DNA of 64,000 nt from the NCBI GenBank assembly GCA_914767715.1, contig OU612065.1, positions 32,924,001 through 32,988,000 of the forward strand, in the 5' to 3' direction. Shown here piece after piece: positions 20,351 to 32,640 of this stretch. The first letter of the stretch is position 1. The number at the start of each line of letters is the position of its first letter. Under the pieces are notes generated by a model. It was not told the DNA's origin and ran no database searches. It worked only from the letters and a program-made list of their open reading frames with translations. This stretch comes from Membranipora membranacea (lineage: Eukaryota; Bryozoa; Gymnolaemata; Cheilostomatida; Membraniporidae). Both the position numbers and the translations under genes were made by a program.

Positions 20351-22770
20351 TTGTCATATTCTAAATATTATTATTAGGTCATAAACAGAAAAAAAACCTC
20401 AAATCAAATCATTATAAACACCCTAAAATACCAAAAATCAAAGAGCTAATAACTTATAAGACCGGCAGGCGAACACGAGTTTCCTTGTCAACAAATATGC
20501 CTGTTTGTCGAACAGCGAAGTTGATGAGATCATTTTTCTATAAGTATGGACAATTTTAGAGTTTTATTATAATTACTGAATGAATAACCTTGTAAATTTT
20601 TATTCTTGGATTTTATTAGAACTATTTTTTGTAGTGGAATTCTCTCCAGTGCATCATTTCATATTGATTTTAGGAGGAAATAATAAAACATACATACATA
20701 CAAAAACACAGATACAGGAGCCTTGAAGATGAAGAGGATATGCAAAATTATACCATGTCATATGATCGTTTTGTGGAAGTGATTTAAGAAACCATTAATT
20801 GCTGGTAATGTAATGGTTCAATTGGTAACTGAACAGGATACCAAGTCCTGTTGGAAAGTTGAAGTATCAGAGAAGGGCAAAAGATTGTTATCATTTTGTC
20901 AGGAAAAAATTGAAAAAAGTCATGCATAAGAAAACAGAAAAGAAACTGCTCAAATCTTATTTCAAACACTTACTTGCCCTGTTTGTTTTGAAATTCCACA
21001 ACATCCACAACATGATCAGTGAGAGAAAAAATAGAGAATAAATTTATAATGCCGAGAATCTTCACAATGCATTGTGTGAATCTGGATAGTGTTGCATATA
21101 TTTTAACACGCTTATACACGCCATTGTTTGCCTCCTTATAAAGTTGGACATTTATATTTACAAGCGTGGTATCACATAACAACCATAGGAACAGATGATG
21201 GTAATGATAACAGCAAAGACATACCGACTCAGTAACCAGAATACCAAACACGTTACGCAATAGTTTTAAGATCATATAGTTCAATTGATGAAATACCTCT
21301 CAAAAAGTTAACATGGACAGTGGTTCAATAAACCTTAACTAACAAATTAATTATTTAACTCGGCCAGGTTCGAATTTCTGCTCGCATTATGGGCATATCG
21401 ATATGTACATGCACATATCGATAAGTGAATGAGATTAACAATGTTCTTTCTCTATCATAATGATCCCGCTAACTTGTATATAGGCTGGTATTCTCCCGAA
21501 TAGTAGTATGATCAAACCACACACCTACAGAAAAGGTCGAGTTGAATTTGCTTTCTCTCCAGTATGAAGGACAGCTAAAGGTTTTTTACATGCATGTTTT
21601 GTTTGTACTCCTATCATAATCATCTTTGTATCACAATGATATGATATCTGCAGTATCACCAGTTATTTACTTATACTTTACTTTATTTATTTGAAATTCA
21701 CAATACAAATAATGATAGGCTGCTTGAGTACAAAAAAGCCTTCAGCAGCTATTGTTAAGCTTTTAGCTTTTTTAACTTTCTAACTATGAAACTTTGGTAA
21801 GAATCTGATTGAGATTTCAAATCACTTTTTTTTTAAATATTGTTTGTTTTTTTATTGAATAATTACACATAGTAAAAATATGAGCAGCAATCGCAGATTG
21901 ATGCAGATTATTACGCCATGCAAAACTGTGCTGCAAATCTTTGCAGTACTACACTGATACATGTCACAATCATATAGGCTCAATAATGAACCTAGACAGG
22001 ACACTATATGGAGCCTTAGCATTGAGGCACTGATGTATTAAATTGTGGGGCACATTAACGACATTGGAAGGTATAGTAGCAGCGTTATAATTGACTTGCA
22101 GCTCATATACCAGGGATTTTATTGATAACTCGATCAATTTTGATTGGATTTTGATTTTGAAGATCACAATAGATTTATCAGCTTGTCGTAAAGATATTGA
22201 TATTAATTTTTTGCACAATGTTTTTTGAAGAAGAAATGAAATCAAGTCATCGGAAAGATGCTGCTGATTGTAAAGCCAGTTTAAAACTTAAATTACAATC
22301 AAAATTGTTTGAGCTTTGAACAATAAACCTGGATTATGGACATTAAATCAATGATAACACCTGTGCTTCTACACCTTCCAATGTCGTTATGTTGCTCGTA
22401 GTGCCTCACATCAGCTGTTTATGGTTTCCTGTCTAGGTTTATTATGAAGTCTATGTTCAAAATTCATTGTAAAGATACTCAGCATAAGAAGTAAAACTTT
22501 TTTATATTTTATGTTTTATTATCTCTACCATCAGACAGTCATGTATAACGCTTGTTGTGAATGGTCGGGTTGGTGGGTCGGTAAGTATTCTAATTAGTAA
22601 CAATCGAAAATCTGGTAAAGTAGACTACTTGAAAAAGTTGTGTATAATAATAACATTGAGATTTGAGCAGCAGTTTTTTCTGTTTTCCTATTCACGACCT
22701 TAAAGCCTTTAAATTTAGTTTCGATGAGAAGGCAATGACCAATTTTTCCCCGAGCTGATACTTCAGCCAT
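20350..22770. repeat. Intergenic region of the gene 4/5 pair, duplicated at 30,720-33,200
   Basis: Nearly the whole stretch is repeated in the same orientation between genes 6 and 7. It contains a GGGCATATCGATATG stretch mirrored in part by GCACATATCGATAAG (about 21,390-21,426). It also has a minus-strand open frame (21,970-22,245) followed by an AAATAAATAAAGTAAAG-type tail (complement, around 21,680), suggesting a 5'-truncated LINE on the minus strand. No host gene is recognised. Confidence 0.6.
21655..22445 (-). mobile_element. Probable 5'-truncated LINE remnant, copy 1
   Basis: The minus-strand frame reads SKLIELSIKSLVYELQVNYN and then NAKAPYSVLSRFII, followed about 300 bp later by TTGTGAATTTCAAATAAATAAAG, which resembles a LINE 3' end. 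The duplicate at 31,850-32,510 has a longer open frame (168 codons, ending in a hydrophobic run). No catalytic reverse-transcriptase motif is present, so the assignment is tentative. Confidence 0.35.
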
Positions 22771-23221
22771 CCAACAGGACCTATATCTTGCTCCATCACA
22801 CCATAACTTTACCAACAATTAATTTATTCCCCAATCACTTCCATGATAGTATAAAAGTATACAACATGACATAATTTTGCATATCCTTTTTGCCTTAACC
22901 AATCAGTTTTTTTCCTTAATTCATCATTAAAATGAATTGGCTTTTGTTTTTAGCACTTGGCAATTTAAATTTGTTATTAATCACATCCACAGTTTGTTTT
23001 ACTGTGTTATTAAAAAGGAAATCACTGCAGAATCTTTAGTCTGCAATAATCATCAACCATTACGATCAGTTGCAATAAAATGGAGCATAATATTGTTTCC
23101 AAAAAATGGGAAACAACTACTCAATTTGATCACATATTTCCGAATATAGAAACTTCCAGTTGGTTTGACAGTTCTAAGGAAAATAATCCATATATAAAGA
23201 AGCTTCAACTAACATCAAGCA
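22770..23221 (+). promoter_or_regulatory. Promoter and conserved 5' flank of peptide gene 5
   Basis: Family blocks in order: CCAACAGGACC (22,771), AACTTTACCAACAATTAAT, AGTCTGCAATAATCATCAAC (23,037), AACTTCCAGTTGGTTTGAC (23,150), then a TATA box at 23,191-23,198. Transcription is expected near 23,222. Confidence 0.7.
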
Positions 23222-23458
23222 CTTAGCTTTCCACACTAATATCAATACACAGAAGTCTGAGCTAGCTGTAAGTAGAATTTTAAACTGTGAACCTGCATAT
23301 CTCATGTCTGGAAGTTGTCATTTGAAGCAACTTGAGTTTTGTGATTACAAACCACCCGGATGGTCATGAATCATTGTCTCATTACAAAGTTACCCTTTTT
23401 TTACGCTTTTTCAGGCAGCAGTTTGAATTGTTTCATTTCCCTATTTCAGATCAACAAA

Positions 23459-23880
23459 ATGAAGGTATTTGTACTGATCTCATTCCTTGTTGCTTCAATT
23501 GGTAAGTTTACAAAAGTTGAAATATCAATAAACAAGGATTTGAAGTCTTTAACATCGTATTGCTGGTCATCATACTTTTTCCCCATTTTAAATTTATTTT
23601 TGCACAAAATGCCACTACATGTGTACCAAATTAAATTTCATGGCTCCCTATATAACATTTTAAAGCAAAATTCTCACAAAATTAAGCACATTTATTATTA
23701 GATGTATGATAAAAGAGTTAGTCCGCATATATTTGATGTCTTGTCTCATATTTCTTTCCAGCTGTAACACAAACTGAAGCCGGAGTTGTTTCTGCAGTTG
23801 TTAAAGGGGCAGTGAAAACTGGAGCAGCAGGATTTGTTGCTGATCAAGCTGTGAAGGGACTCGATAAGCTTTTTGGATAA
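23459..23880 (+). CDS. Peptide gene 5: secreted amphipathic peptide precursor, 53 aa, probably amidated
   Basis: The CDS joins 23,459-23,501 and 23,762-23,880. The 5'UTR exon is about 23,222-23,267, exon 2 starts at 23,450, exon 3 ends at 23,898, and the 3'UTR exon starts at 24,122. Signal MKVFVLISFLVASIAVTQTEA precedes a 31-residue mature region starting GVVSAVVKGAVKTG and ending GLDKLFG-stop. The last Gly is an amidation donor. It differs from gene 7 at two mature positions (Thr/Ser and Gly/Arg). Intron 2 lacks the G-tract of genes 2, 3, 4 and 6, so this copy belongs to the second intron lineage. All splice sites look good, and this is one of the best candidates for an expressed gene. A membrane-active defence or gland role is inferred. 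Confidence 0.8.
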
Positions 23881-24121
23881 CTCATTTAAACAAAACAGGT
23901 AACAACTACAGCGATAACAATAATGAATTGATATATCAATGTTGTGAGCACCTGAACAGCTGATTATAATGAGAGGACATCATACACAGATGAAGAACAG
24001 GTTAAACAGTTTTGAAGTCATTAATCTACAATTCAAATGACCTGTAGCGCATATCTTATTACAACAGGAATATCAAGCAAACGATTTTCATAATCTCTAT
24101 ACAGTTTTTATTCTTTTTCAG

Positions 24122-24420
24122 GACTGACTTGAGTGACTATATTTTGGATGCACCTTTTTGGTACGTTGAATTGTCATTGGTTACTTTTGACACTGATGCG
24201 ATTCAGAGTTTTGAGATCGTGACAATAGAAAACACTATCGATAGGGCATTTGTTGTTTGTTCCAGGTGTCCCGTGAACGATTACGGTTGGATCATATTGG
24301 GGTCAGGAAGGGCATTCGACCTCAATTGCTTCTGTGACACTTCAGTATACAGTATGCAGACCCATATTGTTACCAGAAAAACATAAAATAAAGCAAACTC
24401 ATAGGGTATGGGGATTATAA
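24122..24420 (+). other. 3' exon and flank of gene 5, with an open frame
   Basis: After the TTTTTCAG acceptor an open frame runs to 24,386 (starting at TTG, with DAPFWYVELSLVTFD near its start). The same DNA lies downstream of gene 7 but is interrupted there, and here a deletion has fused the 3'UTR exon to the more distal flank block. Coding status is doubtful because there is no ATG and the signal exon's stop lies upstream. Confidence 0.35.
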
Positions 24421-24539
24421 TTTGAGTTTTTTTCATAGGCTGATATTACAATATCATATAACAAAGTACACCATTTCATACAATGACATAATTAAAAACT
24501 ATCAAAATGGATAAAAATATTTTGATCAGCCATAACACA

Positions 24540-24960
24540 TTAAATTAGTACACATACATTCATGTTGTTCTATCTGGAAAGAGAATGGAACATTTCAAAC
24601 TTCTGCGTGAAACAGGCTTAACCATAAAAGGTATTGAGATAACAATTCATGACCTTTTCATTTGTTCATTGAACTGTCAAACCAACTGGAGGTTTTCTAT
24701 ATTCAGTTTTAATTTTTCAATCAAAAACTTGTTTCCCATTATTATTATTGCAGACCATGAATGCCGCCATGTTTTCTACTGAATTAAAGCTGAACCAACA
24801 AATGCAGATTTGTTCAACAACAAGTTTACATTGCCTTGTGCTCCTAACAGGAAAAGCTGTTACATTCCAAATATTGTGCCATGTCATATGTTTTATGGAT
24901 GTGATTAGAAAACCATTAATTTGCTGGTAATATTATGGTGTGATTGGTAATGGAACAGGA
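24540..24960 (-). pseudogene. Relic of a signal exon and its promoter flank
   Basis: On the minus strand, a family acceptor (CTTTCCAG) and leader precede ATG at 24,563, which reads M-N-V-C-V-L-I-stop (24,540-24,563), an eroded MKVFVLI. Upstream to 24,960 the flank blocks are still present (complement of the CCAGTTGGTTTGAC block near 24,680, GCAGACCA near 24,751), but the TATA box and 5'UTR exon are gone, as is any exon 3. Confidence 0.7.
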
Positions 24961-25740
24961 TACCAAGTTCTGTTAGATCTTCGAGGCATTAGAGAGCGAC
25001 AAAACAATAACACCACAATATTACCAGCAATACCAAGTCCTGTTGGATAGTCATTAATTATTGGTCTTGACATACAAATAAAAAATTAAGTCATCTCTTT
25101 GTGTTTTGAAACATGGGTCTAACTTTGAGATTTGCTTCGCTTTTCTATTACTTGAGAGTCAGAGATGGGATTATTAATTAAAGCACTAGCTAAATCAACC
25201 ACCTATCGTTAATTCTCTGGAAAGTATCAATTAGCAAAACATGTTGCAGCCTTGTATGATTTAGCACATGGTTTAAGTTACAGCAGTTTCTGCTACTGGG
25301 AGACTATGTTGATAACAATGGCTTAAGGAAATAAGATATAATAGTAATGAGATATACTACAAATATCAAGGCCGGATAACAATTTAAGTATATGAAACCT
25401 CAAACGCATCAACAAACTGAAGAGTTCATCAGAAGGAAAGCTCCACACAACGACTTCAGCGAGGGTATAATGGCGATTGTGTAGTCATCCTGCTGTGACC
25501 TGATAAAACATTCATATATAAAATATGTGTCCAATGTCAGATCTAAGGAGGCGACAAGTGAAGTGTTCCAATCAGAAACGGACAACAATGTGGAAAACGA
25601 ACTACTTGAAAAGAAAGTTGAAAATGTGGTGACTATAAAAATATATGACAATATTAATATTTTGTTGTTCTGTTGATGACCGTTGAGCCTATTAATTCAG
25701 ATTTGAAGATGACTATATTTTGCCTTCACAACAGGAGTTG
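24950..25740 (+). repeat. Duplicated intergenic segment, copy 2 of 2
   Basis: Direct repeat of about 1,600-2,600. One internal piece is deleted relative to copy 1 (the stretch corresponding to about 1,715-1,890 is mostly missing). It leads into an orphan promoter flank. Confidence 0.7.
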
Positions 25741-26095
25741 ACATCCTGTACCATAACTGATCACACCATAACATTATCAGCAAATAATGGTTTCCATAAT
25801 AACTTCCAAAAAACAAAACATATGACATGACAATATATTGCATATCCTTTTAATCTGTATTTTTAGCATGAGGCAATGTAAACTTGATATCCGGCTCATA
25901 AGCATTTTTTTTTGTTCACATTAATTACAGTAGAAATAATTGCGGCATTTTTGGTCTGCAATACACATATCAATCATCACAATCAGTAACAATAGCAGAC
26001 GGCATGGTATTTTTTTCCACAAAAACAGGAAACCATTATTCAATTTGATACAATATTACCAAATCAAGAATACTTCCAGTTGGTTAGAAGTTTAA
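25740..26095 (+). promoter_or_regulatory. Orphan family promoter flank without a gene
   Basis: The flank is highly similar to that of gene 1, through the CTTCCAGTTGGTTAGAAG block. It stops at about 26,095, some 20 bp before the expected TATA box, where the sequence changes to GTAATATCAAAG. The gene it served has been replaced by unrelated DNA up to 26,820, where the family 3' flank resumes. Confidence 0.7.
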
Positions 26096-26212
26096 GGTAA
26101 TATCAAAGACCGATCCGAATATCAACATATCATATATCGCTTGAAAGCTGCCGAGCTACTGAAAATGAATACCCGAACAATTACTTGATTCGACGACGTT
26201 GTGTCATTTCAG

Positions 26213-26329
26213 GGAAGAAATGAGGCTGAAAATGCTGTTTTTGTCAAAGCAGATGGAGGAGTCAATGCAGTTGGAGGAATCAAATTAATTGCAAAAAATT
26301 TCAATACAGGTGGAATGTATACTTACTGA
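26213..26329 (+). other. Orphan exon-like open frame
   Basis: A TGTGTCATTTCAG acceptor is followed by 38 open codons and a TGA (26,327-26,329). The frame contains AENAVFVKADGGVNAVGGIK and then LIAKNFNTG. A possible donor (ACAG|GTGGAA) lies at 26,309. It sits inside the block that replaced a peptide gene, between an orphan promoter flank and the family 3' flank. It is not similar to the family's mature exon. I do not recognise it. It could be a transplanted exon of another secreted protein or a chance frame. Confidence 0.35.
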
Positions 26330-26820
26330 TTGTGTTCATCGTAAAATGTAATTTTCTTTGATATATGACTATTCTAGATTGCATTTCAACGTCACGCCAT
26401 ACAATGCATTTTTTTTGAGAAGCCATGAAAATACATGAAGTTTTAATCCTTAATTCAGAACACATCATAGGCTCGAAACAAAATTAGTTATGATTTTCTC
26501 TTAGCGTACTGTTCAAATGTCATACACATTGTCTTTTAACAAATTAGCTTGCATATTGCAATGACAGTAGATTCTCGAATACAGCTAATTTTTTCGACAC
26601 CTTTGCATAACGTCAAACATGTCCAAATGACCATTATTGTGGCCAAAGGAAGTTTTTTAGAAAGTTCTTACATACAAAGCCGCTTTCATTAACCATGGTG
26701 CACACAGGAAATGCCAACAGAAGTTTTCATTGCACCTTCATTTTTCTTGAATTTAACGCAAAAGAATGCCAAAAAACAGCTATTTTTTGGGACTTTTGAG
26801 GTGTTTTTGGGCGTTATTTT
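26330..26820. other. Unrelated replacement DNA, nothing recognised
   Basis: Remainder of the block that separates the orphan promoter flank from the family 3' flank. There are no repeats, tRNA-like sequences or confident frames. Confidence 0.4.
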
Positions 26821-27130
26821 TCAGTTGAAGTTTAGCATTTATCTTCTGAGAGAAAGGTATAATTTCCTTTATACTTAACTCATTCTGTGTTGTTTCAGTG
26901 ACTATTTATTTGGGATGCACCTTTTTGGTAATTTGAATTGTCATTGGTCACTTTTGACACTAATGTGAGTCGGGTTTTGAGCTCAAGACATTAGAAAGCT
27001 CAATCTCTCATGATGCAATTGAATATATACAGACAAGTTGTTGTACCACACAAAACACGAAAATAGACGTTTTCCGGGCGCCGAGAAGTGGTCATATTTA
27101 TTATCGCTTAACTTTCCCAAAGGATTTTTG
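26820..27130 (+). repeat. Family 3' flank segment
   Basis: Matches 36,225-36,420 and the window start (GAAGTTTAGC...GAGAGAAAGGTAT, then GGGATGCACCTTTT and GACATTAGAAA). It shows that a peptide unit once occupied this place. Confidence 0.65.
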
Positions 27131-27134
27131 CAAA

Positions 27135-27310
27135 ATGTCTCGGCCCGAATGCAATGGCAAAAATAGCAACAATTTAATTATTAAAACTTGGCCAAAAATA
27201 CGAAACTTGGTGGCGTGGCAAGAAACTTGGTCCAAATTAATAATACTTGTCCCCAAATATAAGACTTGGCCCAATATACTATTTGGTCCCAAACACCAGA
27301 TGTTTCCCAA
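27135..27310 (+). repeat. Irregular short-period repeat (about 20 bp)
   Basis: Words of the form AACTTGG(T/C)CCAAA recur about every 20 bp between 27,186 and 27,290. They leave both strands open over about 60 codons, which explains the frames seen there without a gene. The following 27,330-28,060 holds a 65-bp piece shared with 5,806-5,870 (27,608-27,675) and nothing else I recognise. Confidence 0.5.
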
Positions 27311-28069
27311 AACAGTTAACTAATGTACAGGGAGACAAGGAGGCTACACCTTTATTACAAGTAAACCTCTGACGATTAGCTTTGTAAAATCCAAAGAATA
27401 ATGGGCGCATCTAGGGCAGTTCTATAATATATATAGCTTTCAACCATATGGTTTTTATACTGAACAGCTTTGTAAGCTGAAGGCTTATTTCCATTATTTT
27501 TGCAAATTTGAGTACTTAGGCCTATACCTGTCTGTTGGATCTTCTGGGACTTTGCTGTTGGATATTCTAGCTGCTTAAAGTAACAATACAATTCCTAATT
27601 TTTTTGCAGCCAATGGAGCACAGAAAAATATTTGTACTTACACCTTATTTGCTTGTTAAAACACGTTGTTCTGCTCAAATATGCATTAAAAATTGAAGTT
27701 GTGCATTTCCAACAAGAGATGAGACATTTAGAATAATTGATTGTAAGCAGAATTTGTCAGCTGTTGTGCGCTCCTACTTCTTGGTTTTTTGTTTAAGGTA
27801 CACTGATACTCACTCAGTATATGCATGTGCTCCATTTATAAGCTTGAACTTCAGCTTGTTTTATTCTGACTGCTCACCTTACACTTTTGCATGTTCCCCT
27901 CAAAGACTACGCCAAGACACATGAAGTCTAAAGCAATTTATTAACAGGCAGCCAGTTCCACAATTAATAATGCAATATTTTTACACCAAAATTATTCATG
28001 GCACCTAAAAGCGAAAATTATATATCATGTATTGTATCATCCTTCTTAGATATCAACATGAGGTACAAA

Positions 28070-28545
28070 TTGCACAACTATAGTCAGTTTCAATTTCCAT
28101 AGATATTTTAGTTGTCAGGAAACATTGTGCAAAAGTCGATGACTAAATCATCAAGTTATGATAAGATAAGATTTATTGGTTACACAACATCAATGATGAG
28201 GTAAAACTAGTGTGGCATGAAGGCTGCGTCATTTAAAATGCGAATACTGTTCGACACAAAGCTGTTAAAAAAGCGTACAGTACGTGATTTGCTACAAATA
28301 AAATAGTTCCTATTGCTCACATAACAGTGTTTTAAAATATGATATGAGAGGTTCGGCCATGGCCATTCCCAAAAGTGAAAGAGATGAAGTTTACTGAGAT
28401 TATACAGTACCTTACCAAAGTGTACATCAAATATGAGGAGAAGACAGGCTACACAAACTATAGATACATTTTAGCCAAAAACACAATTGATTTGTTCGAT
28501 GTAAAAATTTGCATTACTGCTGCAGGACTAGCTACAAGACGTTGA
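28070..28545 (+). other. Short conserved open frame, copy 2, interrupted
   Basis: Counterpart of 14,835-15,145. The frame is split at 28,160 by foreign DNA (28,161-28,375), after which it continues from FPKVKEMKFTE to a stop at about 28,545. Confidence 0.45.
28161..28375 (-). mobile_element. Insertion resembling a truncated LINE 3' end
   Basis: Present here but absent from the otherwise matching 14,957-14,967, so it is a real insertion of about 215 bp (8 bp of target lost). Its left edge, read on the minus strand, ends GTAACCAATAAATCTTATC plus repeated TTATC units, typical of non-LTR retrotransposon tails. No target-site duplication is evident. Confidence 0.6.
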
Positions 28546-28599
28546 TTTGATCTGTGTTTGGTCAGTAAAACCTCGCAACCTAAATTTATCAGAATGAAA

Positions 28600-30420
28600 A
28601 TAATATTTCCATTCAAGTCATAATTGACCTAAATTGTTAAAAAAAAAATTATTCATACAGGTGAAAATTATAAAACCACATATATAAACCTCCTATTGGT
28701 AAGTCGTAAAGCAAATTTACTGATTGCATTTTGTTAAAGTAACTCTTAATATTGATTATATTGGTGTCAGGCATTCTAAGAGAGGATGCATGATTTATCT
28801 TGGGACCTGAAATGATAAGACTAATTCGTGTCCTGGAAAACATCTCGTTTCAATTTCATAATGGTCAACACCTTCTACTTTTCCGTGAACATCAAAATTC
28901 ACCGTAGAAAATTGTGTTTCTAATGTCGTAAATCGGAATTATGTTAATGTCAAAAGTGACCAGCAAAAATTCCAGGTGACGGGGTGGACAACTCAATATT
29001 TTGTACCTCTCTGACAATTTTGTAAATACGAAAATATTCCTTTCAATATATACAAGAGGTGTATGCAAAATATAGACACTCAGACTACACAAATTAACTA
29101 TAAAACAACAAATATTATTCTTTGCTCTCAACTGATAAATGGGAAATTTCATCGTTGTAAGTCAATATTTCATATATTTGGAACAAAAAATATATCAAGG
29201 TTTTGTACCATACAATGTATTTAAATGTTTCAGACAAAAAAAACAATGCGGTGATACTAAACTCATGGTTTACTTCTCATCGTGGTTTACATATTGCATT
29301 GAATCCTGAAAAATGAAGAAAACTGAGTAGAAATTATGATAATCATTGGTTTGGTGAGCACATTGTAGTAAGTATCCTAAAGATACATGCTACAGGTCAT
29401 TTGATGAAATCATTCTGATTTGTAGATTGATGAATCCAAACCAGTTTAACATGTTATGTTCACTAAAATCAGGTGTATGTTTGTTCAGACTAAAATTTCA
29501 CAAAATTATAATGTCAAAATATTATTGTTACTTTTCAAGTTATTAGCTGTTTTTTTTTCCAGCGAGTTAACCAAAAAGCTTATCGAGACCCTTCACAGCT
29601 TGATCGGCAACAAATCCTGCAGCTCAACTTTTCACTGCCCCTTTAACGACTGCAGAAACAACTCCAGCCTCTGTCTGTGAAACAGCTGTAAGGATAAATG
29701 AAAACATATATCTAATATGAGCTCACTCTCGCCTTCTTTCATGACATAAAATAGGGGGGGAGGGAACAGGCTAAGTATTATGTATTGTAAAAGCTTCAGC
29801 TTTAGTATGAGTCAAAGTTGGAATGCAGATGAGATTAAATATTTGATAAGTGGTTTTTTTCTGTGTAGAAAAAGCTTTTAAATTGGACAAAAGACCGGTG
29901 ATCAGCATGTGAGATCTTATACATGGTTTATTAATATTTGAACTTTTTAAACCTACCAATTGAAGCGATAAGCATTGAGATCAGTACAAATACCTTCATT
30001 ATGTTTTATCTGGAGAGAGAATGAAACAATTCAAAATGATGTTTGTAACAGCCTAACCCAAAATCGAAATATGTACCACATTTCTTTACAATACATGAGG
30101 TGTAGAGAATAATTTATGACCAACTCTGTAATTTCAAATCACAAGAATCAAGATACTTCAAATGACAACTTTCAGACATGAGGTAATACATTGTTCACTG
30201 GTTAAAAAGTGTACTTACAGCTAGCTTTGAATTCAGAGGATTGATATGAGTGTGCAAAACTGAGTGATTGCTGTTAGTTGAGGCTTCTTTATATATGAAA
30301 CATTTTTCCTTTAAACTTCTAACCTACTGGAAGTATTCTCAACTTGGTAATACGGTGTCAAATTTAATATTTGTTTCCATTTCTTTAGAATAAATATAGC
30401 ATGCCATCTTTTATTTCCAC
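28600..30420 (-). repeat. Duplicated segment carrying peptide gene 6
   Basis: Direct counterpart of 15,220-16,797 plus 19,856-20,100, that is, the gene 4 unit without the 3-kb transposon. It includes a frameshifted third copy of the 62-codon frame (about 28,800-28,990). Confidence 0.8.
29567..29999 (-). pseudogene. Peptide gene 6, mosaic copy with nonsense codon and broken donor
   Basis: Exon 2 is 29,957-30,009 with ATG at 29,999, and exon 3 coding runs from 29,685 to 29,567. The layout is as in gene 4: gene 2/3-type signal and intron, gene 5/7-type mature exon. A GGA-to-TGA change at 29,624-29,626 stops translation after GAVKS, leaving 34 residues and losing the LFG amidation end. The donor after exon 3 reads CAG|CTAATA instead of GTAATA. 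TATA box (30,288-30,295), 5'UTR exon (ends 30,219) and the other splice sites are intact. The coding donor is GTAGGT. Transcription is possible, but a normal peptide is not. The cut peptide GVVSAVVKGAVKS could still be secreted. Confidence 0.8.
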
Positions 30421-30720
30421 ATATTGTGATAGTTGATATGAATATTGCAGACCAAAAACGCCGCGATTCTTTTGCTGTAAGAAAATGTAACCAAAAAATG
30501 CTAGGGTGCCGGATATACGGATTAATTTGCCCAATGCTAACTAAACAGATGCATATGCCTTAAAAATGAAAAGGATGTAGAAATTAATGCCATGTCATAT
30601 GGATTGTTTAATGGAAGTTATGAGGGAAACCATTAATATGATGTTACAGTGTAGTTGGTAACGGAACAGGATAGCATGTCATGCTGGATAGTTTATGTAT
30701 CAGGGATGAGCAAAGTATTG
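30219..30720 (-). promoter_or_regulatory. Promoter and conserved 5' flank of gene 6
   Basis: TATA box at 30,288-30,295. Upstream are a CCTACTGGAAGTATTCT block, a GCAGACCAAAAACGCC block near 30,447, and the ACAGGATAGCATGTC palindrome near 30,666. This flank has gene 1/8-like bases near the TATA box and gene 4-like bases further upstream. Confidence 0.65.
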
Positions 30721-31849
30721 TCACATTCTAAATATTATTAGGTCATAAACAGAAAAAAACCTCCAATCAAATCATTATAAACACCCTAAAATACCAAAAA
30801 CACAGAAGCAAAAGCCTTGAAGATGAGGAGGATATGCAAAATTATACCATGTCAGATGATCGTTTTGTGGAAGTGATTCGGGAAACCATTAATTGCTGGT
30901 AACGTAATGGTTTAATTGGTAATTGAACAGGATACCAAGTCCTGTTGGATAGTTGAAGTATCAGAGAAGGGCAAAAGATTGTTATCATTTTGTCGTAAAA
31001 AAATTTTAAAAAAACCATGCTTAAGATAACAGAAAAGAGACTGCTCAAATCTTGAAATATTATTATGAACATCACTTTTTCAAAAAGTGCATTTTCCCGA
31101 ATTTTTCTCTGTTACTATTTAAAACACTTACTTGCCTTGTTTGTTTTGAAATTGCACAACATCCGCAACATGATCAGTGAGAGAAAAAAATGTTTAATGT
31201 TGAATAAATTCAATTATAATGCCGAGAATCTTTACAATGAATTGTGTGTATCTGTATAGTATTGCATAGATTTTAACACGCTTATACACGCCATTGTTTG
31301 CATCGTTATAAAGTTGGACATTTATATTTACAAGAGTGGTATCACATAAACACCAAAGAAAAACAGATGCTGGTAATGATAACAGCAAAGGCATACCGAC
31401 TCAGTAACCAGAATACCAATCATGTTACGCAGTAGTTTATAAGATCATATAGTTCAATTGTTGAAATACCTCTCAAAAAGCTAATATGGACAGTGGTATA
31501 ATAAACCTTAACTAACAAATTAATTATTTAACTCGGCCAGCTTCGAATTTCTGCTCGCATTATGGGCATATCGATATGTACATGCACATATCGATAAGTG
31601 AAGGAGGTTTACAATGTTCTTTCTCTATCATAATGACCCCGCTAACTTGTATATAGGCTGGTATTCTCCCGAATAGTAGTATGATCAAACCACACACCTA
31701 CAGAAAAGGTCGAGTTGAATTTGCTTTCTCTCCAGTATGAAGGACAGCTAAAGGTTTTTTACATGCATGTTTTGTTTGTACTCCTATCATAATCATCTTT
31801 GTATCACAATGATATGATATCTGCAGTATCACCAGTTATTTACTTATAC

Positions 31850-32640
31850 TTTACTTTATTTATTTGAAATTCACAATTCAAATAATGATGGGCTGCTTGA
31901 GTATAAAAAGCCTTCAGCAGCCATTGTTTAGCTTTTAGCTTTTTTAACTTTCTAACTTTGAAACTTCAGTAAGAATCTGATTAAGACTTCAAATCACTTT
32001 TTTTTAAAATATTGGTTGTTTTTTAATGATTACAATTATAATTACACATACACATAGTAAAAATATGAGCAGCAAAAGCAGATTGATGCAGATTATTACG
32101 CCATGCAAAACTGTGATGCAAATCTTTGCAGTACTACACTGATAAATGCCACAATCATATATAGACTTGATAATGAACCTAGACAGGACACTATATGGAG
32201 CCTTAGCATTGAGGCACTGAGGCATTAAATTGTGGGGCAAATTAACGACATTGGAAGGTATAGTAGCAGTGTTATAATTGACTTGCAGCTCATATACCAG
32301 GGATTTTATTGATAAATCGATCAATTTTGATCGGATTTTGAGATTGAAGATCAAAATAGATTCATCAGCTTGTCGTAAAGATATTGATACTAATTTTTGC
32401 ACAACGCTTTTGTGAGGGAGAAATGAAATCAAGTCATTGGAAAGATGCTGATGATTGTAAAGCCATTTGAAAACTAAAATTATAATCAAAATTGGTTGAG
32501 CTTTGAACAAAAAAACTGGATTATGGACAGTAAATCAATGATAACACCTATGCTTCTACACCTTCCATTGTTGCTCGTAGTGCCTCACATCAGCTATATA
32601 TGGTTTCCTGTCTAGGTTTATTATAAAGTCTATGTTCACA
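31850..32640 (-). mobile_element. Probable 5'-truncated LINE remnant, copy 2
   Basis: Duplicate of 21,655-22,445. The minus-strand frame 32,004-32,510 is open for 168 codons, including SKLIDLSIKSLVYELQVNYN, and ends in a hydrophobic stretch encoded by AT-rich DNA. No diagnostic domain is seen. Confidence 0.35.

Noticed and set aside
27101-27323. Overlapping frames of 62-69 codons on both strands
   Set aside because: Explained by the 20-bp irregular repeat that leaves several frames open. There is no splice or start context.
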